A stretch of 64,000 bases of DNA, taken from the NCBI RefSeq assembly GCF_022513635.1, contig NZ_JAKWBL010000004.1, positions 310,001-374,000 on the forward strand, read 5' to 3'. The notes under the pieces were generated by a model. It did not search any database. It saw only the letters and a list, made by a program, of their open reading frames with translations, and had not been told where the DNA came from. The DNA is from Paraniabella ginsengisoli. GTDB lineage: Bacteria > Bacteroidota > Bacteroidia > Chitinophagales > Chitinophagaceae. The position numbers and the translations under genes are program-made. Position 1 is the first letter of the stretch. Each line of letters starts with the position of its first letter. This document shows positions 21,830-31,360 of this stretch, piece after piece.

Positions 21830-22543
21830 TCACATAAGCCTTTTATTTACTCTGGCAAAATGAGGAGACAGGTGTTCTTTCATTCCTCTTCTAAAGTCTT
21901 CGGGCTTTCCTTTCTTGATGAGCTCAAGAAGATCGCGGTGTGTAACCTTACCTACCTTGGCTTTGCCGGTTAACAGTTGCTCTTCCTTAACAACATATTC
22001 AAATACCGGTAGCAAAATATTTTGAAAGCGCAGGAATGTATCATTCCCTGTCATTTGATACAATTTACTATGAAAATCAATTTCAAATTTTACGCGAAAA
22101 GGTTGCTGGATTTTATTCACTTCTTTATCTACAATGCGCTCAAGGCCTTCAATATCTTTATTGGTTATTCGGGCAAATAAAATATCGGCCAGGCCCATCT
22201 CAAGCACCAGTCTTAATTCAAACAGATCTTGCAGCGTCTTTTGATCTAGTATTAACGGATCCATTACCCGCTCAAATCCGCCCATTACATCTGGTTCAGC
22301 TAAAATAGTCCCACGTTTTTTCTTCGACTCAATCATACCCAGCATTCGCAATCGGCTTAGGGCTTCGCGTACAACATTTCGGCTAACATTTAAAGCCTCC
22401 GCAAGTTCTAATTCCTTAGGTAATGCATCACCAGGTTTGAAAGCTTTTTTCTTTAAAAATTCTCGTAATCGCAACTCTACTTTATCAGCCATGGTGGCTG
22501 TTTCTATTCTCTGAATGTCTTTACTTAGGTTTTCATTACGCAT
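21830..22543 (-). CDS. GntR-family regulator, FadR/FCD subgroup (candidate NanR-like repressor)
   Basis: This is an intact 237-residue regulator. The N-terminal winged helix-turn-helix reads KVELRLREFLKKKAFKPGDALP, ELELAEALNVSRNVVREALSRLRMLGMIESKKKRGTIL. The C-terminal FCD ligand domain has LFELRLVLEMGLADILFAR and the metal-binding His/Asp set, with IDFHSKLY, THRDLLELI and KEHLSPHF visible. E. coli NanR belongs to this subgroup and responds to Neu5Ac. The gene is the last on the minus strand of the sialic-acid locus, 112 bases after a sialidase-fold gene. It has its own candidate operator about 50 bases upstream, which suggests autoregulation. Control of the locus is inferred from position and the matching site core. 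Confidence 0.88.
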   Translation of the reverse strand: MRNENLSKDIQRIETATMADKVELRLREFLKKKAFKPGDALPKELELAEALNVSRNVVREALSRLRMLGMIESKKKRGTILAEPDVMGGFERVMDPLILDQKTLQDLFELRLVLEMGLADILFARITNKDIEGLERIVDKEVNKIQQPFRVKFEIDFHSKLYQMTGNDTFLRFQNILLPVFEYVVKEEQLLTGKAKVGKVTHRDLLELIKKGKPEDFRRGMKEHLSPHFARVNKRLM

Positions 22544-22592
22544 ACGAAATATTGAAAATTTTAATAAAGCGAAATTAAATTTATTTGATCAA

Positions 22593-22605
22593 TATGTAGG
22601 ACAAA
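22593..22605. promoter_or_regulatory. Candidate FCD-regulator operator upstream of the gntR gene
   Basis: The site TATGTAGGACAAA has the GT-N3-AC core of FadR/FCD operators. Its left arm TATGT is identical to the sites at 46771 and 50077; the right arm is ACAAA in place of ACATA. It lies 50 bases before the regulator start and just after a TTGATCAA palindrome (22585-22592). Confidence 0.4.
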
Positions 22606-22655
22606 AAAATTTCTCCCAATACTTTAAAAACATTCCTATTAACTAATTTTATGCA

Positions 22656-23761
22656 TCATAAAAGCTCGTTTTTTAACCAATCATTATCCAGCCTGCAGGC
22701 GATAACCTGTTTTGGATTGCCTTTTCCATATAATATCAATAAAGAACCGTCTTTTAAAATAGCTATGTCGGAATAACTTACAATTCCTTCACAAATAAGC
22801 CTGGACTTTTGCCAGGTTTTACCCTCATTATTACTGATAGAAAGTACAAGATTACGCCTGCCGGGGCCAGATGGGAAACTTGCAAGAAAATATATTTTCG
22901 AGTTAATAGAAATCTTATTAAAGCCCATATCCACTGGTGAAAAAGCTTCCATAGTGCTTTCATGAAATGTTCCCCAGGTTTCGCCATTGTCTTTACTAAT
23001 TGATAAAAGTCTTTTTGCGGTTTAGAACTGTTGCCTGGCCTGGCGTTCATAATAACATCTCCATTTGAAATTTCAAGCAGCCGGCTTTCATTACCTTGCA
23101 GACTGTCTGTTTGGCGAGCATAATTACCAGCTAGCCAGGTTTTCCCATGATCATCGCTATAGATTGTTGAAACTCCATAAGCGCGTGAGCTACCTGAAAT
23201 TTTAATGCTATGGCGATGCCAGACCTGCAGAAGTAAGCGGCCATTACTAAGCGCGATTCCATGACCGGGACCGGGTAAATGAAAATTTCTTTGGTATGGA
23301 TCATTTTTAAACAATGGGGTCACTTCTATCGGATCAGACCAATGGAGTCCGTCGTCTTTACTTGTAATATAAAAAACATCAGATGAGTCATTATCATAGT
23401 TTCTGGCAAAGAAAAGATAAATAGCACCGGTTAGAGAATCAACTATTGGAGTGGGATTGGCGTAACAACTTCCATTTTCGCTTTTAATAATTATTTGCGA
23501 AGCTTCCCAATTAGCCCCATTATCCAGGCTTCTTTTCATTACAATATGATGAGGACTTGCGTCGCCTAAGATTAGCCTGGCTTCAGCAAAACTTAGTATT
23601 GTTCCCTGTTTAGTTACTGCAAGCCCATAAACAAAATGCTCTTTTATCGAATCGTCTGGTAAGGGCTGAGGCCAAACAAGCGTTTGGGAAATATCTTGCG
23701 CTCTGATAAAACTGCAACCTAACAATAGCATCAACAGAAATAGATACCGCATTCCAAACAT
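22656..23761 (-). CDS. Divergent sialidase-fold (BNR/Asp-box) secreted protein; one frame break
   Basis: This six-bladed beta-propeller hydrolase is about 369 residues with a signal peptide (LLLGCSFIRAQ; possibly a lipoprotein). Asp boxes include SLDNGANW, SKDDGLHW, SDDHGKTW, SKDNGETW and SNNEGKTW. The usual first-arginine motif (RIP) is replaced by FVYGLAV, and the usual acid/base GDIDLV segment by SPHHIVMKR. The Glu/second-Arg region (NESRLLEIS, NARPGNSS) and a third Arg (GPGRRNL) remain. The frame breaks near 23017; one A gives PQKRLLSISKDNGETW. It ends the long minus-strand operon. The fold is secure; sialic acid as substrate is doubtful given the missing residues. Confidence 0.8.
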
Positions 23762-23789
23762 TTATACTTTATTTTACTTCAGACGTTAA

Positions 23790-24970
23790 TCAAATATCCT
23801 TGTAATTAATTGCAGAACCTGATGCAAAAAGCTCCTGCGTTGACAATGAAATAAAGATCATTTTCTCATACGGTTTTTTCTCACCTGCTTCAAAAAATAT
23901 TCCCACTCTTCCATTGGGCAGCCTTGTTAAGCTGGAATAGCCGGATGGCCCTTCATAAATGAGTTTGCTGTTCGACCAACTCTGACAATTATCAAAGCTT
24001 GTCCTAATTGTCATATGAGTTCTCCCTACAGGCACTGCCGGATTTAAAAACAGATGCGCCTGCCGACCTTGTAACTGGCCGAAGTTTAATATGCTTGCCT
24101 GGCATATAGATTCTATCAGCTGATAATCATGTTCTATCTCGCTCCAGGTTTCACCCCGTCTTTACTAGTACTTATCGCTCTGGAATATTTTCCATTATAT
24201 GACCGCATGTTCATTACAAGTGTCCCGTCAGAAAGTTCAGTTACCTGGCTTTCGTTACATCCTGGCTTAATTGATTCACTCTTTTTCCAGGACTTACCGT
24301 GATCATCTGAATACAAAACATGGGCACCATAACCGTAAGGTCCGCTTCTAACCTTTCCATTGGGGTCATCATAACTATGATTGGCAGGAATTACGAGCCT
24401 CCCTTTATGAGTGCCATATTTTAATTGAATGCCAATTCCAGGCCCGGTTGCATACCAACCCCATGATGTGTCTCTGGTAGATTGATCAATACGCACAGGC
24501 TTTGACCAGGTTAAGCCATCGTCATCAGAATAGCAGGCAAATGGAATTCGAGGCATTAAAGATGTTTTGTGAATGATAGCAGTTTCTCCGTCCTTACCAT
24601 TATTCCAGGAAAGTATTAACCAGATACGACCGGTCTCTTCATCCACAACAGGGCAAGGGTTTCCACAGGTATTTTGTTCGTCATCCCAAATAACAAGTTC
24701 CTCGCTCCAGGTTTTACCATTGTCCTTAGATCGCTTTACTAATAAATCAATGTCACCGGTATCACCCGCTTCACGGGCCTCACAAAAAGCAAGTACTGTA
24801 CCTTTTTTAGTAACAACAAGGGATGGTATTCGATAGTTTTTGTATTTTCCTTTTCCTTGTTGCCAGAGCACGGTTTTTTGTATATCCGGTTTGGGCTCTT
24901 TTGCGCCCCTGTAAGCAAAAAGCGGACTTAGCAAAATCACTGCGACAATCGTTAAGATATTTGATCTCAT
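23790..24970 (-). CDS. Exo-alpha-sialidase (GH33); one frame break
   Basis: This secreted sialidase is about 394 residues. The N-terminal arginine motif is YRIPSLV, followed by FCEAREAGDTGDIDLLVKRSKDNGKTW, which carries the acid/base Asp and the first Asp box. NESQVTELSDGTLVMNMRSYN supplies the Glu and second Arg, AHLFLNPAVPVGRTHMTI the third Arg, and GPSGYSSLT the nucleophilic Tyr. Further Asp boxes are SDDDGLTW and SDDHGKSW. The frame breaks near 24150; one G in a GGGG run gives SKDGGETWSEIEHDYQ, an Asp box. All catalytic residues are present, so this is a good active sialidase candidate that releases terminal sialic acid. Confidence 0.9.
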
Positions 24971-25021
24971 TTTTTTAAAATATTTATTTATAACTACTGA
25001 AATATAAATGGTAATTCCATT

Positions 25022-26464
25022 CTAATTGATATGTCTGTATGCCTCAAGCATTGCTGCGAGCCTATTTTCTTCTTGTTGATATTTTTTCGTTCCCGCCAGA
25101 TTTTCATTTTCCAAACGGCTTTTTCTTAAATCATAAAGTTCCCTATGTTCTATTGAGTCATTGTGCAGATTATACCAAAGAGTATATCTATAATTCTGAT
25201 CTCTTACTGTATAGCCCATGTGCGTGGGGTATTTAGAGGTAATAGCTTTGTATGGCCTGCAAAATTGACTATACGCTACCTGATCCCATTTCATTTGAGG
25301 TTGTTGCAGCAAAGGTTTAAGGCTTTTGCCGGTTAATGCCGTATTTTTAGTTAATCCGCACAAATCAATTAAGGTGGGATATATATCTATTGCTTCGACA
25401 ACTGCATTCGTATTAGACGCTTTTTTTATAACCGAAGGTGCAGATATGATTAAGGGTATGCGAGTGTCTAATTCAAAATTGGTTGATTTACACCACAGAT
25501 CTTGTTCACCAAGATGATACCCATGATCTCCCCATAAAACAATTATCGTATTATCACTTAAACCCAACTTGTCAAGCTCGTCAATAATTTTTCCTAATTG
25601 TACATCAACATAGCTGATACATGCATAATAGGCATGTATCAAATCTCTTTGTTTTTGAGGTGTAAGCGGCCCCTGATCAGCAATGTCGGTATATCCCCGT
25701 AATTCTTGCCATTGGTGAAAAGCAATTTCAGGTGCGCCAAGTGGTTTATTGCTATTTGCAATACCCGAGAAATCTGTATGCTTATACATGTCCCAATATT
25801 TTTGGGGAGCGCAAAAGGGAAGATGGGGCTTTTTAAAGCCTGTGGCTAAAAAGAAAGGCTTACCTGATTTTTTAAAGTCCCTCAACAACTCAATAGTAGA
25901 TTCAGCAATTTTTCCATCCGGATATTTATTATCCGGACCTTCTGTAAACTCAAAGGCATCAGCTTTACCACCTTTTTTATTTCTTTCTAAAAAATATTCC
26001 TGATTTTTAACAGATACATTTTCAATTTCAGAAATGGACCAGGATACTTTATCTAAAGTTTGTTTAGTGCCATGAAATATTTTACCTATTCCGATTGTTG
26101 TGTACCCGGCATTTTTAAACGCTTGTGGAAGCGTAACAGCGTCCGGCACTTTTTCTCTGAAGTGTGTTACTAAATCAGTTACTCCATTTTGGTTAGGACG
26201 TAGCCCGGTTAATACAGAAGCCCTGGATGGATTACAAACTGCTTGCTGGCAATATGCATTGTTGAATACAATACTAGAGGCTGCCAGTTTATCTATATGT
26301 GGTGTAATGGCTTTAAGGTCGCCATAGCAGCCAATACTTGGTCGGAGATCGTCGGCTACAATAAAAAGAACATTGGGTTTAGCTCCTTTCTGACCATAAG
26401 AAAATAAAAAACTTATGGTCAAAACAAAACCTATGTTAATCCTTGTAAATAAATTCAACTTCAT
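25022..26464 (-). CDS. Sulfatase, iduronate-2-sulfatase-like
   Basis: This is an intact 480-residue secreted type I sulfatase; the signal peptide ends SYGQ. The N-terminus NVLFIVADDLRPSIGCYGD carries the metal-binding Asp pair. The catalytic signature is CNPSRASVLTG, with Cys about residue 78 to be converted to formylglycine. Further metal/sulfate contacts are KPHLPFCAP and WGDHGYHLGEQDLWCKSTNFE. The overall pattern matches the iduronate-2-sulfatase branch. It lies between sialidase genes, so it may remove sulfate from host-type glycans before or after desialylation. The exact sulfated sugar is not deducible. Confidence 0.9.
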   Translation of the reverse strand: MKLNLFTRINIGFVLTISFLFSYGQKGAKPNVLFIVADDLRPSIGCYGDLKAITPHIDKLAASSIVFNNAYCQQAVCNPSRASVLTGLRPNQNGVTDLVTHFREKVPDAVTLPQAFKNAGYTTIGIGKIFHGTKQTLDKVSWSISEIENVSVKNQEYFLERNKKGGKADAFEFTEGPDNKYPDGKIAESTIELLRDFKKSGKPFFLATGFKKPHLPFCAPQKYWDMYKHTDFSGIANSNKPLGAPEIAFHQWQELRGYTDIADQGPLTPQKQRDLIHAYYACISYVDVQLGKIIDELDKLGLSDNTIIVLWGDHGYHLGEQDLWCKSTNFELDTRIPLIISAPSVIKKASNTNAVVEAIDIYPTLIDLCGLTKNTALTGKSLKPLLQQPQMKWDQVAYSQFCRPYKAITSKYPTHMGYTVRDQNYRYTLWYNLHNDSIEHRELYDLRKSRLENENLAGTKKYQQEENRLAAMLEAYRHIN

Positions 26465-26495
26465 TTTATACCTATTATTAAACTCCCGATCAATG

Positions 26496-27773
26496 TTAAT
26501 ACGTTATTTCCCTCAAATCATTTTTTATCCACTCCAAATTAAACTTATGAAAATCTATAGAGAACCTTCGTTGTGCTGCGGGCATTTTTTCTACGCTGTG
26601 GTTCACTTCTGTCATTGCCACAATATACTTATCTGCCGTTTTCATAAGGCTGGAATATCCGCCCAGCCCTGTTTTACACATGATAGAAGAATCTAAATCA
26701 TCATATAAAAGCTTTGAGTATTTCCAGGAAGAGCCGTCATCCTCGCTCAGACGAACAGTCATTAAACATCTGTTAGCGGCGCCGTCTTTATCATTGCGGG
26801 CCGGATTCAAAAACAGTAAAATGTTGGGAGAGAAAGAATATCTTAAGATTGATGCCTGGCAACGCGGATCGGGTAATCCCGGATCTGGTCTAAATGCAGA
26901 AAACCCTGCTTCAATAGTACCTTGAGATATAAATCGATTATGATTGTTTGCCCACTTAGAGCCAACACCTCTATCATTTCTCAAAAGTGACCCATTGGAT
27001 AATTCAACAACTGATCCTTCAAAAGTTCCTCCTGGTATGGATTGATATTTCCATGTTAATCCATGGTCATCACTATAAATATTTCTGCGGCCAGCAGGTA
27101 TAATCAGCCGGCCCTTCTTAGCGCCTGTTTTTGTTTGGATGCCTATACCTGGACCAACAGCGTCCCAAGTGAAATTGGGAGGTAGCAGGCTGCTTGTATT
27201 GTCTTTCGGTTTTTGCCAGGAAAGCCCGTTATCATCGCTATAAGTAATAAAAACCCTTCTTTGACCCCAGGTATTTATAATATCATAACTGCGTGAACCA
27301 AACGATCCACCATGCTGGCTGTGCGCCTCATCATTGTAAGACATAAAAAGCCAGATACGGCCTGTTTCTTCGTCGGTAACGGCGGTGGGGTTTCCCCATG
27401 TACCTTCACTTTCGGAAACTACTATTTTTATGCCCGACCATGACTCGCCATTATCTAGAGAAATTTTATACACCAGGTCAATGTCTCCATAATCTAAAAC
27501 GGAATGTTTTCTGCCTTCTGCAAAAGCAATAAGGTTTCCGTTTTTGGCTTTGGCCAGACAAGGAATCCGGTAAGAATTATAACCATCTGTATCAGCTGAA
27601 AATAGCCGTATGATTTTAATTGTTGCAACAGAAGGCAAACAATTTGTTATGCTTCCTGGTCTTGCAACATCATCTTTAATATCTGCATTGGTTCTGTTAA
27701 CTTGGCGCTTATTGAAGCCAAAGAATATTACAACAAATAATAGCGGGAAACTGAACTCTTTATAAAATGTCAT
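26496..27773 (-). CDS. Exo-alpha-sialidase (GH33)
   Basis: This is an intact 425-residue sialidase with a short N-terminal hydrophobic leader. Active-site features: YRIPCLA (first Arg), FAEGRKHSVLDYGDIDLVYK (acid/base Asp), EGSVVELSNGSLLRNDRGVG (Glu and second Arg), NPARNDKDGAANRCLMTV (third Arg) and TGLGGYSSLMK (nucleophilic Tyr). Asp boxes include SLDNGESW, SDDNGLSW, SDDHGLTW and SEDDGSSW. It starts 13 bases after the stop of the upstream sialidase-fold gene and belongs to the long operon. It should be catalytically complete. Confidence 0.93.
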   Translation of the reverse strand: MTFYKEFSFPLLFVVIFFGFNKRQVNRTNADIKDDVARPGSITNCLPSVATIKIIRLFSADTDGYNSYRIPCLAKAKNGNLIAFAEGRKHSVLDYGDIDLVYKISLDNGESWSGIKIVVSESEGTWGNPTAVTDEETGRIWLFMSYNDEAHSQHGGSFGSRSYDIINTWGQRRVFITYSDDNGLSWQKPKDNTSSLLPPNFTWDAVGPGIGIQTKTGAKKGRLIIPAGRRNIYSDDHGLTWKYQSIPGGTFEGSVVELSNGSLLRNDRGVGSKWANNHNRFISQGTIEAGFSAFRPDPGLPDPRCQASILRYSFSPNILLFLNPARNDKDGAANRCLMTVRLSEDDGSSWKYSKLLYDDLDSSIMCKTGLGGYSSLMKTADKYIVAMTEVNHSVEKMPAAQRRFSIDFHKFNLEWIKNDLREITY

Positions 27774-27786
27774 GATTCAATCATGT

Positions 27787-29693
27787 TTATTTTCTATAAA
27801 TTACTATCCCCTCTTGCGGGCTTTCGACGCCCCCTTCTCCAACCACAATCAGCTTTCCATCTGATCCAAAAACAGCATCCATATTTCCGATTGGAGAAGC
27901 ATATCCACGATATGCGGTGCGGGTAAATAAAGTACCTGTTTGTGTAAAAGACAACCCGTTATTACTGCTCTCAAAAATTGTAGGCGTAACTCCATAATTG
28001 GGGCCGTTGTAAACTTGCGGATCTTTCTCACGGCCAATGGGGTTAATTAAATATAATTTCCCATCCGCATCCTTTAGCGCTATTCCACTATACATGTGGC
28101 CATAGATTAAAGTAGAAACGCCCGGTGAAATCACCGAAGGTGTTGTCCAGGTTTCTCCCCATCGCTGCTATAAGACGCCAACTTACTTTGCGGAGCCGTA
28201 TTACTATGTGATAAAACCAGCATCAATCTGGAATCCGATAATTCCACAACTGATCCTGAAACGATATTTGTTCCACCAATGTTTTGACTTTTTCTCCAGG
28301 TCACACCATTATCATCGGAGAGTGCTACCTTAACAGAAGTTCCACCATATATAAGCGGCATCACGAGCCTGCCTTTATTACTTGCCGACTCAAGTTCAAT
28401 ACCGTGGCCCGGGCTACTTTTCAAATATCCCCGACCCTCGTCTGATAAAGGCTGCGAGATATCGACTGGTTGCGACCAGGTAATGCCATTGTCGTTAGAC
28501 ACAATCTGATACATTGTTTGCATAACCGGGTAGGTAAACCGGCCATTTGCAAGATCTGCTGTAAGCTTACTATAATGAAGAATTATTTTTCCATTAGAGG
28601 TTGTTACAATTTGCGGAAAACCATAAGTGTCTGATGATCCTTCTCCTGCGATCACTGAAATATCATCTTCCCAACTCTGACCATTGTCTGTTGACCTACG
28701 CATAACAATGTCAGTATTTCCAACAGGCATGGTGTTTTGTGCCACTCGTTCAAAAGCATTCTGCGGGCTGGTTCTGCCTTCCGCAAAAAGCAGCAGGTTC
28801 CCATTGCTTGCCTTTGCCAATGCGGGTGATTGAATACGGGCATATCCTTTTTCATTTTCGTGCATAACATAATCCACGGTGTACATGTCAGCGCTTTCTA
28901 AATAAAAATCATGAACGGTAATAAAGTTTCTATGTGGCCTGATCATCGGTGTAAAGTAGTACAAGTCTTCCCTGGACATCTTAAACAGAAAACATAATGT
29001 TCCATTTATTTTCATATAAAATGTATTGTTATGGATGACCACTTCCATTTCGGCTGGTACGCCAGGTACAATTACTTCGTTGGCAGTCGGCCATCCCAGG
29101 TCAGGATTTACTGATGCGCCGAGTTTACCATAAAGATCTATGAAAAATGTGGGCGCAATGTTACTATTACCATCGAAACCAAATACAAAGCTGCCGCCTG
29201 TCTCCCAGCTTCTGCCAAGTTCCAAACCGGCAGCGGTACCGCTGAATGTTCCTACGGTAACTTTGGCATACATGTAGAAACTCTTTCCTTCGCCAACAGG
29301 AACAAAATACTTGGATTGAGTCCAGTTGTATGTGTAACTATTGGGGTCGCCTCCGAGGTGGTCTGCATTTGTGAGGGGATAATAATTTCGATGCGGTATT
29401 AATCTCATACCATAGTTTTCACGAACCCAGGATAGCGTATCATTCATGGCTTTATAATCGGTAAATCCTTTAAAAAGTATTTTCGCCGGATCTGCTACAC
29501 CATCTTTCATTAGCCAAACTCCGGCTTGCCGCTCCTTATCAAAAGGAAAAGGTAAAGAATCGATCGTGTTTCGTGAAGTTGTGTCTTCGAAAGGTCCCGG
29601 AAAATCAAAATGCTGTTCTTTATAGCACCCGCTTGTAAAAACGATTGTAAGAAACGCATAGATCGGTATTATTAGTATAACAACTTTTTTCAT
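27787..29693 (-). CDS. Large sialidase-like lipoprotein with N-terminal accessory domain; one frame break
   Basis: This surface lipoprotein is about 636 residues (lipobox TSGC). Residues 35-260 form an accessory domain that looks like a lectin-type jelly roll (GKSFYMYAKVTVGTFSG, GGSFVFGFDGNSN, EMEVVIHNNTFYMKING). The C-terminal part is the BNR propeller: GYARIQSPALAK (an altered RIP motif with Arg retained), GNTDIVMRRSTDNGQSW (acid/base Asp), and SGSVVELSDSRLMLVLSHSN (Glu present, but no second Arg). YRGYASPIG may hold the nucleophilic Tyr. The frame breaks near 28150; one G gives SSDGGETWTTPSV. It follows susD in the operon. Specificity may differ from ordinary sialidase. Confidence 0.8.
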
Positions 29694-29768
29694 CCGTATA
29701 TTTTTAAGTTGCAGCTTCGCTGCGATTTTTTTAGTTTTAAGAATGCTCTGAAAAAATATGGGACTCAG

Positions 29769-31349
29769 TTACCACAAAACCGGATCAATAGGGATGTACC
29801 AGTTTTCCTCGTTTTGCAATCTGGCTTTTACTTCTTCGCTTTTAGGATAACCATACTTCGCTGCAACCGCTTCTGCAAGTTGATTTTGTCTGGAAAGCCT
29901 TGACCATAACATCAGATCATACCAGCGCTTGCCTTCAAAAGCATTCTCCCTGGCCTTTTCTTTAAAAATCAAATCGAGCATAAACTCTTTATTCCGGTAA
30001 TCTGTCTGTGTGGGGTCAAGCGCTGTCAATCCTCTCGCAACCCGCAGCATATTGACAAAGTTGAATGCGGTGGAATAATCGTCAAGCATCAAATCTGCTA
30101 AAGCCTTAATGATAAATGCATCGGCACTTCTGTAAAACTGCCAGCTTGCATCACTTTGATAGGCCGGCCGCATTGAGGCTACATTATCTGCACCGATGTA
30201 TTTCCATATCGCTGTATCTCCATTAATTATTTTATAACTAAAAACAGTGCGTATATCGCCACCTTCATATGAGAAAATATTTTGAATAACATGAGACGCA
30301 GGTTTCAAATAATATTTACCTCCATCCTTTGCAATCGGTGAAGTAAACTCTTGCAAACGGTTTCCTTCAAAGCTGTTATTATAATTATATCCCAACAAGA
30401 AGAGTGAATGCAATGAAGCATAAGAACCTGTAAATTGATTTATCCATGTTCCGGAAGAACCAAGCGTGTGGTTGCTATTTCTAACTGGTGAATTAGCAAA
30501 CGCTGATGCTGCCTGATAATTACCAAGCCACAACGCCAGTTCTGCAGCAAACGTGGCCGCCATTGGTTGTGATATACGTCCATATCTTTCCTGAGCGGGA
30601 AGTGAGTTTCTATTCCATTCAAAGTTGATTGGTAGAATCCCTAAGCCGGTTAGCACATCGCTATATATCATGCGTAACACATCTTCCCGGTTTCTCATGT
30701 AATAGAATGAACCCCTTATCTCTGCATTTGATAAAGACTGTGCTTTTCTATAAACGGTGTCACCCGACTCACTAACATAGGTAACCTTCTCCGCATAATC
30801 AGATAATATTATCGGAAACTCTTCAAAGCTTTTTGCCAAAATAAAATATGAATAAGCTCGTAGTAATAATGCTTCAGCATAAAAAGCGGCCGCATCTCGT
30901 GGCAAAATTTTATCATCAAGTTCGGCTACCTTATATACTTTCTCAAGTTGTTGATTACAGCGTGTTATAGTTTTATAGAGACCGCCATAGTTGGTGTAAG
31001 GATTTTGCTTGCTTATAGAGTTAAGCACAAATTCGTTTATATAAGGATCTGGCTCTGATTGGCCGGTAGTAACCATGTCGGCTCTGGCATCGCCCCATAA
31101 CAAAAACTTGTGTACTTCCTGTGTTAAAGGTTGATACATTCCCATCGCGCTTGCATTTAAGTCATCCCTGTTCTTATTAAAGTCTGCGTCTTTAACAACA
31201 GAGTAAGGATTCACATCATAAAATCCGGAGCATCCTGCAAGCATCAAACTAAACATCAAAGTCAGGACTTGTATCGCTTTTAATCCGAGTGAAGACCGGA
31301 TATTTAAACCGTAACTATTGCTATTGAATTGGATCTTTTGCATATGCAA
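29769..31349 (-). CDS. SusD/RagB-family lipoprotein
   Basis: This is an intact 526-residue surface nutrient-binding lipoprotein with lipobox LMLAGC. SusD hallmarks: DVNPYSVVKDADF near the N-terminus, RAYSYFILAKSFEEFP, IKALADLMLDDYSTAFNFVNMLRVARGL, FKEKARENAFEGKRWYDLMLWSR and NWYIPIDPVLW at the end. It starts 11 bases after the repaired stop of its SusC partner (31361), so the pair is tightly coupled. The ligand is probably sialylated glycan, inferred from the sialidases directly downstream. Confidence 0.93.
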   Translation of the reverse strand: MHMQKIQFNSNSYGLNIRSSLGLKAIQVLTLMFSLMLAGCSGFYDVNPYSVVKDADFNKNRDDLNASAMGMYQPLTQEVHKFLLWGDARADMVTTGQSEPDPYINEFVLNSISKQNPYTNYGGLYKTITRCNQQLEKVYKVAELDDKILPRDAAAFYAEALLLRAYSYFILAKSFEEFPIILSDYAEKVTYVSESGDTVYRKAQSLSNAEIRGSFYYMRNREDVLRMIYSDVLTGLGILPINFEWNRNSLPAQERYGRISQPMAATFAAELALWLGNYQAASAFANSPVRNSNHTLGSSGTWINQFTGSYASLHSLFLLGYNYNNSFEGNRLQEFTSPIAKDGGKYYLKPASHVIQNIFSYEGGDIRTVFSYKIINGDTAIWKYIGADNVASMRPAYQSDASWQFYRSADAFIIKALADLMLDDYSTAFNFVNMLRVARGLTALDPTQTDYRNKEFMLDLIFKEKARENAFEGKRWYDLMLWSRLSRQNQLAEAVAAKYGYPKSEEVKARLQNEENWYIPIDPVLW

Positions 31350-31360
31350 TATTTTTATCT

